From the IMG/VR virus record IMGVR_UViG_3300037493_004375, positions 1 through 21,947 of that record: a stretch of 21,947 bases of DNA; one strand, given 5' to 3'. Shown in pieces: positions 1 through 7,020 of this stretch (the stretch's first letter is position 1; each line of letters starts with the position of its first letter). Made by a program: the position numbers and the translations under genes. Below the pieces are notes generated by a model, which worked only from the letters and a program-made list of their open reading frames with translations, was not told the DNA's origin and made no database searches. This stretch comes from a virus.

Positions 1-1
1 C

Positions 2-646
2 ACCGGCAACGGCTCACGAGCCCGCGTCGATGCGGCGGCTCTGTCTGCGGGTCAGACGGTCATAAGCATCTCACCGGCCACGTTCGAGGTGGCGTCGCTT
101 GAGGTGTACGTCGGCGACATCCTACTCACCTCGGGCCAGGACTATACGGTCAACAGCGCGTCTCAAATCACCCTCAATATCGGCATGCCCAACGGGACCC
201 GCTACTGCCTGCTCTGGAACTTTGTCAGTTACGTTTCTTTGGCCTCGGCATCGCCGTATTGGGTCACGTACACGGTTGACCACGCACAGCTTGACGCGGC
301 GGCTCTGACCAAGGACATCGAGCTTTTTTCCCTGCTTGCGGGATACATGATTCACAACGTCCTCATTTCCCACTCGGTCCAGTTTGATGATGCCCCGGCG
401 ACCAACTTCACTTCTTATTTGGTGAGCGTAGGTGTGGCCGGGGACCTGACGAAGTACGCCTCGCAGTTCGAGCTTCATCAGGCTCCAGGAGACGGCATCG
501 GCCAAATTTCAAGCATTGCAGGCATCGAGAGCAAGGGCAATACCGCGACATCTATTCGCCTTGCCGCAGTCTCAGAAGGAGCGAACCTTAACGCCGCGAC
601 CCAGGGGACCCTGGTGGTGAATGTCTTAATATCAAAGGTATTTTGA
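2..646 (+). CDS. Tail fibre/appendage protein, C-terminal part (5' end outside window)
   Basis: The frame is open from the first base of the window to the TGA at 644-646, giving 214 visible residues, so the true start lies upstream. The GTG at 89 is only an internal Val codon. The visible N-terminal part (FEV..LEVYVGDILLTSGQDYTV then SQITLN) has the pattern 'vyvNG.lLt.G.DYtv....itLn', a beta-sandwich unit common in phage fibre and appendage proteins. The C-terminal part (residues about 140-214) is rich in Ala, Gly, Ser and Asn and ends in a beta-type tail (GTLVVNVLISKVF). There is no signal peptide or membrane segment in the visible part. The next gene follows after about 10 bp, which places this protein in the host-binding cassette. 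The role as fibre is inferred from pattern and context; the exact family is not identified. Confidence 0.7.
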   Translation, partial: TGNGSRARVDAAALSAGQTVISISPATFEVASLEVYVGDILLTSGQDYTVNSASQITLNIGMPNGTRYCLLWNFVSYVSLASASPYWVTYTVDHAQLDAAALTKDIELFSLLAGYMIHNVLISHSVQFDDAPATNFTSYLVSVGVAGDLTKYASQFELHQAPGDGIGQISSIAGIESKGNTATSIRLAAVSEGANLNAATQGTLVVNVLISKVF

Positions 647-656
647 GGAAATGAAA

Positions 657-1427
657 ATGAGATATAGCCTCGTCGCGTTGCTCATGTTGCTCGCGTCCAC
701 GGCGCATGCCGGGTTCACTCCCGACAACCGCGCCACGTTCGTAACCCAATTTCGGACGTTCACCACTTCCGGAACTTTCACGCCGCCCACGACAGGCTAC
801 TTCGACGTGTATTGTATCGGTGGTGGGGGCGGGGGCGGCGGGACCGCGAACAATTACTCCGGCGATGGTGGCGGCGGCGGTGGCGGTGGGCAGATAACCT
901 ACAAAAGACTTTTTCTTGGCTCCCCCGTGGTCGTCCGTCTCGGCGCAGGAGGAGCGCGAGGTTCCTCGTCGGATGGTGATGGTGGCAATGGCGGAACCAC
1001 GCGCATCTCTCAGTCGGGGGTAACTCTCCTAGAGGCTTATGGCGGCGAGTTTGGTACCGGCAATCATCCCGGCACCGGTGGGGGGCATGGTGGGACATAT
1101 TATTCCAAGGGTGGAAATGCCAACCAAGACGGTTCTAGCTCGTATGGACCATTCTGTTCTACTTGCACGGCCACGTACTCAGTAAATTACTCCACGGGAG
1201 GGTCCTACGCGAGAGCAACGGGGTATGACGGCGGCGGAGGCGGTGGCGGAATCTTGATAGGCGGCTACATGGGCATTGGTGGCAATGGTGGTCGCGGCTC
1301 CAGCGGCCCCGATGCCGCAAGCGGGTCTTACGGTAGCGGTGGAGGCGGCGCAGGTTATTGGACGGGTGGCGGGGCCACGCGCCAGGGCGGACTCGGTGGA
1401 ACTGGATTCTGCATCTTCATCTGGTAA
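657..1427 (+). CDS. Glycine-rich adhesin-like protein with N-terminal signal peptide
   Basis: About 256 residues. The N-terminus (MRYSLVALLMLLASTAHA) is a textbook signal peptide: basic residue, Leu/Ala-rich core, and an Ala-His-Ala site before Gly-Phe. The mature part opens with 'FTTSGTFTPPTTGYFDVYCIGGGGGGGG' type sequence (Thr-rich strand then poly-Gly) and continues with many Gly runs, resembling the glycine-rich tip domains of phage adhesins and fibres. A CSTC motif lies near residue 165. ATG 657 is preferred to ATG 651 because the AGGA at 646-649 sits 7 bp upstream of 657 but only 1 bp from 651; both starts keep the signal peptide. A secretion signal is odd for a virion protein assembled in the cytoplasm. 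It may be an exported host-modifying or decoy adhesin, or the hydrophobic N-terminus may serve as an attachment segment. Confidence 0.72.
   Translation: MRYSLVALLMLLASTAHAGFTPDNRATFVTQFRTFTTSGTFTPPTTGYFDVYCIGGGGGGGGTANNYSGDGGGGGGGGQITYKRLFLGSPVVVRLGAGGARGSSSDGDGGNGGTTRISQSGVTLLEAYGGEFGTGNHPGTGGGHGGTYYSKGGNANQDGSSSYGPFCSTCTATYSVNYSTGGSYARATGYDGGGGGGGILIGGYMGIGGNGGRGSSGPDAASGSYGSGGGGAGYWTGGGATRQGGLGGTGFCIFIW
820..893 (+). repeat. Low-complexity GGN tracts encoding poly-glycine
   Basis: Two runs of glycine codons (around 820-842 and 868-890), made of GGT/GGC/GGG triplets with short G homopolymers, encode two (Gly)8-type stretches. Similar shorter GGN runs occur near 1228-1250 and 1339-1350. They are visible directly. 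Such tracts could change length by slippage, but nothing here shows that they do. Confidence 0.8.
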
Positions 1428-1431
1428 ATAA

Positions 1432-1923
1432 ATGGGCACTCAAACTCCGACGGACTACGCGGGCAGGGGCGGCGTTGTTCAAGTCGCCTATGCACAGCTA
1501 AATGTCCAGTCATCTATCACGACGGTAATTCCCTTTGATGGTTCTGTCCCCCAAAACAACGAGGGCTCCTCCATATTGACCCTGGCCATCACGCCGAAGT
1601 CGGCCACTAATAGAATCCATATCGTCGGATGTTCTCATTGCTCAAACAACAGCTCGGGGCTGAATTTCGCCTTGACCCTTTCGCGGGTGGGTGCTGTCGG
1701 AAACGTCCTCGCATCGAAAGCCTTCAACATGTCCATGTACGGAATGGGCATCGTGGTTATCGAATACGATTTCGTCCCCGCGACGGCCAGTTCATTGACG
1801 ATAGATATGCGCGGCGGAACATCGAACGCTTTATATCCGCTCTGGGTCAACCAACCTTATACCGGTTCGAGTTTGGGCCTGTCCGAGACAACCACGCTCA
1901 CCATTTGGGAGATAGCGGCATGA
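1432..1923 (+). CDS. Fibre-cassette beta protein, paralogue 1 of 3
   Basis: 163 residues, beta-rich, rich in Ser, Thr, Gly and Asn, with no membrane segment. The signature region 'VPQNNEGSSILTLAITPKSATNRIHIVG' and the closing strand 'LTIWEIAA' are shared with the two following genes. The pattern (a 'P..nEG.e.lt..ITPKSAsN.l.I' core) is common in small phage fibre or receptor-binding proteins. Its start is 5 bp after the preceding stop without a clear Shine-Dalgarno sequence, and its TGA overlaps the ATG of the next gene (ATGA at 1920-1923), so translation is probably coupled. Likely a small fibre or fibre-tip subunit; the function is inferred from context. Confidence 0.65.
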   Translation: MGTQTPTDYAGRGGVVQVAYAQLNVQSSITTVIPFDGSVPQNNEGSSILTLAITPKSATNRIHIVGCSHCSNNSSGLNFALTLSRVGAVGNVLASKAFNMSMYGMGIVVIEYDFVPATASSLTIDMRGGTSNALYPLWVNQPYTGSSLGLSETTTLTIWEIAA

Positions 1924-2396
1924 GACTCGACGACTCCTTGATTCACGTTGGGCACTTGGTCCAGACCGTCGTGTCTTACTATAACTCCTACACCAACGGC
2001 TCGACCACGAAGGCATACAATGACACCCTGCCGACGAGTTCGGATGGAACTGAAATCGTTACTGTCTCCATAACGCCGAAGTCGGCGTCGAATGTTCTCC
2101 GTGTAAGCGCACAAGTCATCGGGGCCCTGGGCGCGGCGAGCGGAATGACTGTATGGGTCCTGCGAGACAGCGTCGCAAATGCTCTTGGTGCCGCCTATGT
2201 CACGCCCCCAAGTGGAGACTACGGCATCGTAGTTCCGCTGACTATTGATGAGGTGGCTTCCAACATCGTAGCAACGACATTCAAATTGCGGGTGGGTTCC
2301 ACGTCGGGAACATGGTATATCAATGGAACAAGTGCTGGCCGCAGACACGGTGGGGCCATGAAGACTTTCATCCGTGTTGATGAGGTGTCCGCATGA
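1920..2396 (+). CDS. Fibre-cassette beta protein, paralogue 2 of 3
   Basis: 158 residues from ATG 1920 (MRLDDSLIHVG). The frame is open further upstream to 1629, but that stretch lies inside the preceding gene in another frame, and the ATGA overlap at 1920-1923 is the same arrangement as at the next junction, so 1920 is the credible start. It carries the family signature 'SSDGTEIVTVSITPKSASNVLRV', then 'SNIVATTFKLRVG' and an ending 'FIRVDEVSA'. These match the third paralogue closely ('GSIAATTFKIRFG', 'ITILEVAV'). The 14 bases ACGCCGAAGTCGGC encoding TPKSA are identical to those in paralogue 1. Probably a small fibre or adhesin subunit. Confidence 0.65.
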   Translation: MRLDDSLIHVGHLVQTVVSYYNSYTNGSTTKAYNDTLPTSSDGTEIVTVSITPKSASNVLRVSAQVIGALGAASGMTVWVLRDSVANALGAAYVTPPSGDYGIVVPLTIDEVASNIVATTFKLRVGSTSGTWYINGTSAGRRHGGAMKTFIRVDEVSA

Positions 2397-2911
2397 GCCG
2401 AACACGAATCGCGAATCGCCTCCTACATGCGGGGAGCATCGTGCAAATTGCCGAGAACTCTTCCTCTACTCCGGTCTCAACCACGTCTCTCATGGGGTCT
2501 TCGCATACTGCCGTACCTCAGAACACCGAGGGAGCAGAGCTAATCACCTGCGCCATCACTCCAAAGTCCGCGAGCAACCTTATCATCATCCAGTTCTTCG
2601 GAGCCTGCTCTTGGTCCTACTACGGAGAGAATCTCTGTACCGGTCTATTCAGGGATGACATCGCATCAGCACTCACGGCCCAGGTCGGGTTCTCTGTCAA
2701 CGGAAACAATGGAGCGTACAACTTTCTCACCTCCACCTTTCTTTCTTACAAGACCGTGGCGGGCTCAATCGCCGCGACCACCTTTAAGATTCGGTTCGGG
2801 TTGGGCTACCGGGTTGGTCCCGAAATTCCTTTATACGGCGGTTTGGGTGGTGCCGGTACTTGGGGCGGGGCTCTTAGGTATGGCATCACCATCCTGGAGG
2901 TCGCGGTCTAA
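2393..2911 (+). CDS. Fibre-cassette beta protein, paralogue 3 of 3
   Basis: 172 residues, starting at ATG 2393 in an ATGA overlap with the previous stop. The order of signatures is the same as in paralogues 1 and 2: 'VPQNTEGAELITCAITPKSASNLIII', then 'SIAATTFKIRFG', then a Gly-rich patch (GGLGGAGTWGG) and the closing strand 'ITILEVAV'. The middle section (about residues 65-110) differs strongly from the other two, as expected for diverging receptor-contact loops. The next gene starts on the last base of its TAA stop. Base composition is low for this window (2701-2760 is 29 of 60 G+C). A fibre or host-recognition subunit is the best guess. Confidence 0.65.
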   Translation: MSRTRIANRLLHAGSIVQIAENSSSTPVSTTSLMGSSHTAVPQNTEGAELITCAITPKSASNLIIIQFFGACSWSYYGENLCTGLFRDDIASALTAQVGFSVNGNNGAYNFLTSTFLSYKTVAGSIAATTFKIRFGLGYRVGPEIPLYGGLGGAGTWGGALRYGITILEVAV

Positions 2912-3444
2912 TGGCACTCGAACAACTCCGAGCCGGGACTCAACTTCAAGACCTCACCGCCAATCAGAGTGGGTGGGTTGTTGTCGAAAACAGAACCATA
3001 ACCGCGTCTGTGTCAGAAGTATTTTCTGGACTATCTGCTGGAGTGTGGTACAGGGGATTTGTCTATCTAACAGTTTCATCGGCTGGATACATTCTTTGCC
3101 GTCCAAACAGCGACAACGGTAACAATTACTCTTGGGCCTCTATGAAGGCAAACGAAACCGGTGGCACAACTCCCAATTACGGGTCAGGAGTCAATTACGG
3201 AGTTCTGAGCCACGATTCGGTACCAGCCAACAATCCCTTTTGGGTTGAGACAACGGTCCGTGGAGATGTTTCTCCAGCAAACAGAGCGGTAATCACGTCC
3301 GTCGGTGGCGGAAGCCAAGCTCCATCGGGATATTGGGGTCCACAGGTGGCTTCGGTTAGGTGGAATGGTGTCCTGTCTTCGTTGCAAATTTATGTCAATG
3401 CGGGAACCATGACAGGAAGCATCGTGTGGATGAAATTACAGTAG
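2911..3444 (+). CDS. Beta-rich fibre-cassette protein, family not recognised
   Basis: 177 residues, starting at ATG 2911, which shares one base with the previous TAA (TAATG). It is predicted to be all-beta from its alternating pattern and is rich in Ser, Gly, Val, Asn and Trp (for example 'SGWVVVENRTITASVSEVF', 'GVWYRGFVYLTVSSAGYIL', 'GSIVWMKLQ'). It lacks the ITPKSA signature of the three preceding genes, so it is not clearly a fourth copy. The overall look, a beta-sandwich with many aromatic residues, fits a carbohydrate- or receptor-binding head domain, but no catalytic motif is visible. Composition is low in G+C (3001-3060 is 29 of 60). It is the last gene of the fibre cassette. Confidence 0.6.
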   Translation: MALEQLRAGTQLQDLTANQSGWVVVENRTITASVSEVFSGLSAGVWYRGFVYLTVSSAGYILCRPNSDNGNNYSWASMKANETGGTTPNYGSGVNYGVLSHDSVPANNPFWVETTVRGDVSPANRAVITSVGGGSQAPSGYWGPQVASVRWNGVLSSLQIYVNAGTMTGSIVWMKLQ

Positions 3445-3456
3445 AGAGGGGAAATT

Positions 3457-3837
3457 ATGTTTACACTCGACATGCCGACGATTTTGCAGTACGGATGGGC
3501 CGGGAAGCAATGGGCCATCCGGGACGACATGCGCGACTACTCGAAGCTGGAGTGGTCCGACGTCTCTGAAAAGCCGACCGAACAGGCCATGCTCGACGCC
3601 GAGCTTGCCGCGGCCAAGGCCGCACGCATCACCAAGGCCAAGAGCGAGGCCATGACCCGCATCTACGCGACCTACCCGGCCTGGATGCAGACGAACTGCG
3701 CCCTGGGGGCCTACGACGAGGGCAAGACCGCGGCCATCAAGGCCGGAATCAACGCGGTGCGCTCTGCCGAAGAGGCCGCCGAGGTCGCCATCAACGCCCT
3801 GGAGGCCGTGCAGGCCGTCATCGACTTCACATGGTAG
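3457..3837 (+). CDS. XkdW-like / fibre-assembly-associated small protein
   Basis: 126 residues, preceded by a good GAGGGG ribosome site at 3446-3451. The N-terminal third (ILQYGWAGKQWAIRDDMRDYSKLEW then KPTEQAMLDAEL) follows a pattern seen in small phage proteins near tail fibres and in the PBSX XkdW type: a short strand pair giving 'W.i....YsgLeW.d..pkPTe.EL', then helices. The remainder is Ala/Glu/Lys-rich and probably helical or coiled-coil (residues 45-70 and 90-120). Its G+C is about 70% (3601-3660 is 42 of 60), unlike the fibre genes just upstream, so it groups with the core genes. A role as fibre chaperone or fibre-linked protein is inferred from position and pattern only. Confidence 0.55.
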   Translation: MFTLDMPTILQYGWAGKQWAIRDDMRDYSKLEWSDVSEKPTEQAMLDAELAAAKAARITKAKSEAMTRIYATYPAWMQTNCALGAYDEGKTAAIKAGINAVRSAEEAAEVAINALEAVQAVIDFTW

Positions 3838-3846
3838 GATAACCCA

Positions 3847-4917
3847 ATGGCCATACGATTCCGGGACCTCACGGCGCAAATCGACGGGATACGGACGGAC
3901 TTCTCCGTGTCCCCGACGGTGTACGACGTCGGCTCGACCATCCCCGTCTTCAATGGCGAGACGCTCACGCGCACCGTCGATTACAATGAGGACCCGAATC
4001 GCCAGACCATACACCTGCTTTTCACTCCCGGCCTGTCCGACAAGCTCGTCGTCTACTTCGATGACCCACGCATCTCGCCGGTGCCGTCATCGTTCGACGT
4101 GCCCACGCTCAAGGCCGGGTACCTTTTCGGTCTGGACCTCAAGGACCAGTTCGGGAACGTCATGCCCGACACGACCCTTGGGCAGAAGCTCACCATCGGG
4201 GTCGCCCGGATGGAGCGCGAGATGCGCGATTTCAGCATGACCCCCAAGGTCATCAAGTCCAACATCGTCAACGGCGTGCGGGACGCTGGCGGCGGATGGG
4301 CCATCGAGCCAGAACCCGCCGCCCAGTCCGCGGCGGACATGTTCGAGCCGCCTTACGACTACGACGTCATCGACTATCTCAACTGGGGCTTTCTGCCACT
4401 ACGGCGCAAGCCCGTCATCTCGGTCGAGCGCGTGCGTCTCATCTACCCCACGGGTCAGACCATCATCACCTATCCCCCGGAGTGGATAAAGCTATTCCCG
4501 AAGTTCGGTCAAATCCAAATCGTACCGATGGCCGGGAGCTTCAAGCAGTACCCGCTCATCGGCCAGGGCGCGATGTACCTGCCCCTGATGTCCGGGTTTA
4601 TGACCAAGAACGTGCCGCAACTCATCCATGTCGATTACACGACGGGCCTGGAGAGCGGCAAGATTCCGGACGACATGAAGGACGCGACCTACAAGCTCGC
4701 CGCGGTCGAGGTCCTCAAGCTCGCGGGCCAGGGCAAGGCCCCCGGCGTCGCCGCCCTGTCAACATCCGCGGATGGCCTGTCCGAGAGCACGACCTTGACG
4801 CAGTCAGGCCAGACGCAACTTTACGGAGCCATCATCAAGCAGTATGAGGATGATGTCAAAATGTTCTTGGTCGATTTCATGGAGCACCAGAAGGGCATCG
4901 AGTTCAGAGTGGCCTGA
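3847..4917 (+). CDS. Neck/head-tail connector-type structural protein
   Basis: 356 residues; AGGA at 3836-3839 is 7 bp before the ATG. Residues about 15-75 have the beta pattern 'FSVSPTVYDVGSTIPVFNG...RTVDYNE...IHLLFTP...LVVYF', like the appendage unit in the first gene of the window. The central part ('DYLNWGFLPLRRKPVISVERVRLIYPTG') and a later stretch ('WIKLFPKFGQIQIVPMAG') match the general form of a virion connector or adaptor protein as I recall it from large myoviruses. The C-terminal part is helical. It stands first in a run of neck-type genes and overlaps the next gene by one base (TGATG). The exact neck position (adaptor or stopper) is inferred and not shown. Confidence 0.55.
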   Translation: MAIRFRDLTAQIDGIRTDFSVSPTVYDVGSTIPVFNGETLTRTVDYNEDPNRQTIHLLFTPGLSDKLVVYFDDPRISPVPSSFDVPTLKAGYLFGLDLKDQFGNVMPDTTLGQKLTIGVARMEREMRDFSMTPKVIKSNIVNGVRDAGGGWAIEPEPAAQSAADMFEPPYDYDVIDYLNWGFLPLRRKPVISVERVRLIYPTGQTIITYPPEWIKLFPKFGQIQIVPMAGSFKQYPLIGQGAMYLPLMSGFMTKNVPQLIHVDYTTGLESGKIPDDMKDATYKLAAVEVLKLAGQGKAPGVAALSTSADGLSESTTLTQSGQTQLYGAIIKQYEDDVKMFLVDFMEHQKGIEFRVA

Positions 4918-6194
4918 TGAGCGGCAACTTCGTCCTGAGCGGGTTCTCCGGACTCCTGGGGCTCAACAAGCTCCACGACATCCGCTTCGAGGACCTCATC
5001 AACCGGCGCGGATGGGTCCCGGTCCTCTGGGAGAAATCCATCAAATGCCCGTGCTATTCCGACGATACGGGCAACCCTGACCCCAAGTGCTCCGTCTGCG
5101 GCGGCATCGGCTACACCTACTATGAAGACCTCGACATGGATGTCTTCAACGAGCAGTTGGACATCACGTCCGACGGCCAGACTTCCTACGTTTTGAAGTG
5201 CACGCTTGCCGGGTCCTTCGATTCGACCAGGGCGGTCTCAAAAGTCTCACGCATCTGGAACCAGACCCAGAACATCTCCTACACGGTCTCAATCGTGACG
5301 GGGACCCCGCGCATCAACATCTCAGGTCCCACGCTCCCCATCCAGGGCGACATCGTCATGGTGGACTACACCTACTCCCGGGACCCGGGCGCGAGCGTGA
5401 AGGCCGTCATCACGAACGTCGATTACCAGAAGGACTACATCCCGTCCGGCGAGTGGCTCCAGGGCGACTGCATCCTTACAGTCTCAGGGCAGTTCAAGAT
5501 GGGGTTCCGCGACCGTATCATCATCCCTCAGCAGGTGGTCCGCACGGACGAACTGAAACGTCGCTACGACCTGACCGTGAAGGGCCTGAGCCTGGAGAGG
5601 CTCCGCTACAAGAGCGGAATCGAAATCGTTTCGTGCCACGACCTGTTCAGGAGCTTCACGCTCGGCACCGATTTCACAATGGGCCCCGACCAGACCATCG
5701 TGTGGGGCCTTGGTGCGCGGCCCTTGCACAACGCCTTCAACATCAAATACACCGGCAACGCCACGACCGCGCTCCTGGTCGTCACGCCGACCGCGCTCAC
5801 GGTCACGCTCGTGGGTCAAACCGACGGCTCGACGAGCATCACCGTCCCATTTGCGACCTACCCGCTGGTGAAGGACGTCATCGCCTACGTGAAGACCAAG
5901 GCCAAGTATGCTATCGCCGCGGAGACTCAGGGCACGACCCCAGGCATCGACAACGCCGAGCGCATGACCCTCAGCGACCCGGTCCCATCGACCAGCATCA
6001 AAAACGTGGCTGTCGTCGTAAAGAACGAGGACAAGACCCAATACACCATCGAATACATGCACTACCTCTCCTACTCGATTTACATGAAACAGGGCATGGT
6101 CCGCCGTCACGACGACGGCACCGTCCTCCCAGGAAAATACTGGCTTCGGCTTTGGGAGAACACGGACCTGTTCTCGAATAAACATGGAAGCTGA
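4917..6194 (+). CDS. Neck protein with N-terminal CxC/CxxC zinc-ribbon motif
   Basis: 425 residues. Near the N-terminus, Cys44, Cys46, Cys58 and Cys61 form C-P-C-X11-C-S-V-C-G-G-I-G, a zinc-ribbon-like knuckle. I associate the form 'vlWe.si.CPC.....g.PDp.C..C.G.G' with phage head-tail junction proteins. The middle is beta-rich. Residues about 272-335 (ALLVVTPTALTVTLVGQ then VPFATYPLVKDVIAYVKTK) look like a separate Ig-like unit of the kind inserted in many phage structural proteins, and the polypeptide resumes afterwards with 'YTIEYMHYLSYSIYMKQG'. The gene begins on the last base of the preceding stop and overlaps the next gene by 11 bp. A structural neck role is inferred from the motif and the gene order. 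Confidence 0.6.
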   Translation: MSGNFVLSGFSGLLGLNKLHDIRFEDLINRRGWVPVLWEKSIKCPCYSDDTGNPDPKCSVCGGIGYTYYEDLDMDVFNEQLDITSDGQTSYVLKCTLAGSFDSTRAVSKVSRIWNQTQNISYTVSIVTGTPRINISGPTLPIQGDIVMVDYTYSRDPGASVKAVITNVDYQKDYIPSGEWLQGDCILTVSGQFKMGFRDRIIIPQQVVRTDELKRRYDLTVKGLSLERLRYKSGIEIVSCHDLFRSFTLGTDFTMGPDQTIVWGLGARPLHNAFNIKYTGNATTALLVVTPTALTVTLVGQTDGSTSITVPFATYPLVKDVIAYVKTKAKYAIAAETQGTTPGIDNAERMTLSDPVPSTSIKNVAVVVKNEDKTQYTIEYMHYLSYSIYMKQGMVRRHDDGTVLPGKYWLRLWENTDLFSNKHGS

Positions 6195-7020
6195 AATCAA
6201 GGTTGACCTGAGCGCGTCCCAGAAGGCCGAAGAGGTCTTCAAGCGGGGCTTCACCAAATACGCCCTGGCGGAGACGATGGAGGCCGTTGAGGCCGGGTCT
6301 CACCAGATTCAGGGCGAGTGGATGAAGTATATCTCGGGAGCCCCGGTCTCATATTCCGGAGGGGACTTCGTCATCCATCGCGTCACGGGCCAGTACGCAT
6401 CAGCCGTGATGAACGGTCTCAGATACCCCATGAACGGCGACGCCTTCATGGGCGGCGTCGTTGTGGAACTGGACTACGCCGACAAGCTGGAGCGCGGGTT
6501 CTCGACCTATGACATGAAGCCGGGCATGCTCAACAGCCCCAAGGTCAAGTTCACCAAGCCCGACCCCGCGGACCCGGGGGCCAACACGGAGCCCTACATC
6601 GACGTGCCCTTTGAGCACGCAGAGGCGGGCATCCCCAAGGCCGTCAAGTCAGAGGTGAAGAAGACCGGGACTGCCCTAGGTCTCATCAGGCTCGGCAAGG
6701 GACTGGGCCGGGCTCAGGCCGGTATCAGGTCCAAAATCGCACCCAGGGAGCTTGGCCTGGAGGACTACACGTGGCGCACGGGCCTCTTCGCCAACCTGAC
6801 CCGCAAAGTCTCAGGTCCGGAAAACCGTGGGAAATACATGACTTTCCGTCGTATCAGCGGCAATTCCGACGCCTCATCCTGGATTCACCCGGGAGTCTCA
6901 CCTAAGCCGGTCACGAAGGCCATCGTGGAGAACATTGGCGCACAACTCCAAGGCATGGTATCATTGGCCTTCCAGAAGGATGTCTCAAGTCTTATGAGAC
7001 TATCTGGACTCATGCCATGA
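6184..7020 (+). CDS. HK97-gp10/Mu-gpG-like virion morphogenesis (head-tail joining) protein
   Basis: 278 residues, starting inside the end of the preceding gene (11-bp overlap). The N-terminal helix (ASQKAEEVFKRGFTKYALAE) is followed by 'TGQYASAVMNGLRY' and, near the C-terminus, 'YMTFRRISGNSDASSWIHPG' then 'VTKAIVENIG'. The 'fRtvs....ss.W.HPG......' block is the characteristic C-terminal region of phage gp10-like and Mu gpG-like proteins, which complete the head-tail interface. The protein is longer than the usual 130-170 residues of this family. The extra length falls in a middle section (about residues 100-190), which also holds a Gly/Ala/Arg-rich helix. Its ATGA overlap with the next gene suggests coupled translation. 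Confidence 0.65.
   Translation: MEAEIKVDLSASQKAEEVFKRGFTKYALAETMEAVEAGSHQIQGEWMKYISGAPVSYSGGDFVIHRVTGQYASAVMNGLRYPMNGDAFMGGVVVELDYADKLERGFSTYDMKPGMLNSPKVKFTKPDPADPGANTEPYIDVPFEHAEAGIPKAVKSEVKKTGTALGLIRLGKGLGRAQAGIRSKIAPRELGLEDYTWRTGLFANLTRKVSGPENRGKYMTFRRISGNSDASSWIHPGVSPKPVTKAIVENIGAQLQGMVSLAFQKDVSSLMRLSGLMP
6982..7000. repeat. Inverted repeat GTCTCA-N7-TGAGAC
   Basis: A perfect 6-bp inverted repeat with a 7-nt loop lies 17 bp before the start of the tail-terminator gene. It could form a small hairpin in the mRNA just upstream of the 7017 start. It is built from the hexamer that is over-represented in the window. Confidence 0.5.

Noticed and set aside
89-646. Complete 185-residue gene starting at GTG 89
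   Set aside because: The frame is open to the window edge at base 2 and the upstream residues continue the same beta pattern; the gene is partial, not complete.
1629-1919. Upstream extension of the 1920 gene in the same frame (255 residues)
   Set aside because: The extension lies inside paralogue 1 in another frame and is Arg-rich without matching a paralogue; ATG 1920 has the same ATGA overlap as the next junction.
1-3444. Diversity-generating retroelement or phase-variation target in the fibre cassette
   Set aside because: No reverse transcriptase, template repeat or adenine-biased variable repeat pair was visible in the window; tandem copies are diverged genes, not TR/VR pairs.
3436-4014. 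192-residue open frame on - strand
   Set aside because: Gly/Val/Arg/Asp-rich antisense shadow of the 3457 and 3847 genes.
5198-6181. 327-residue open frame on + strand
   Set aside because: His/Arg/Pro-rich shadow of the 4917 neck gene in a GC-rich context; no own ribosome site or domain.
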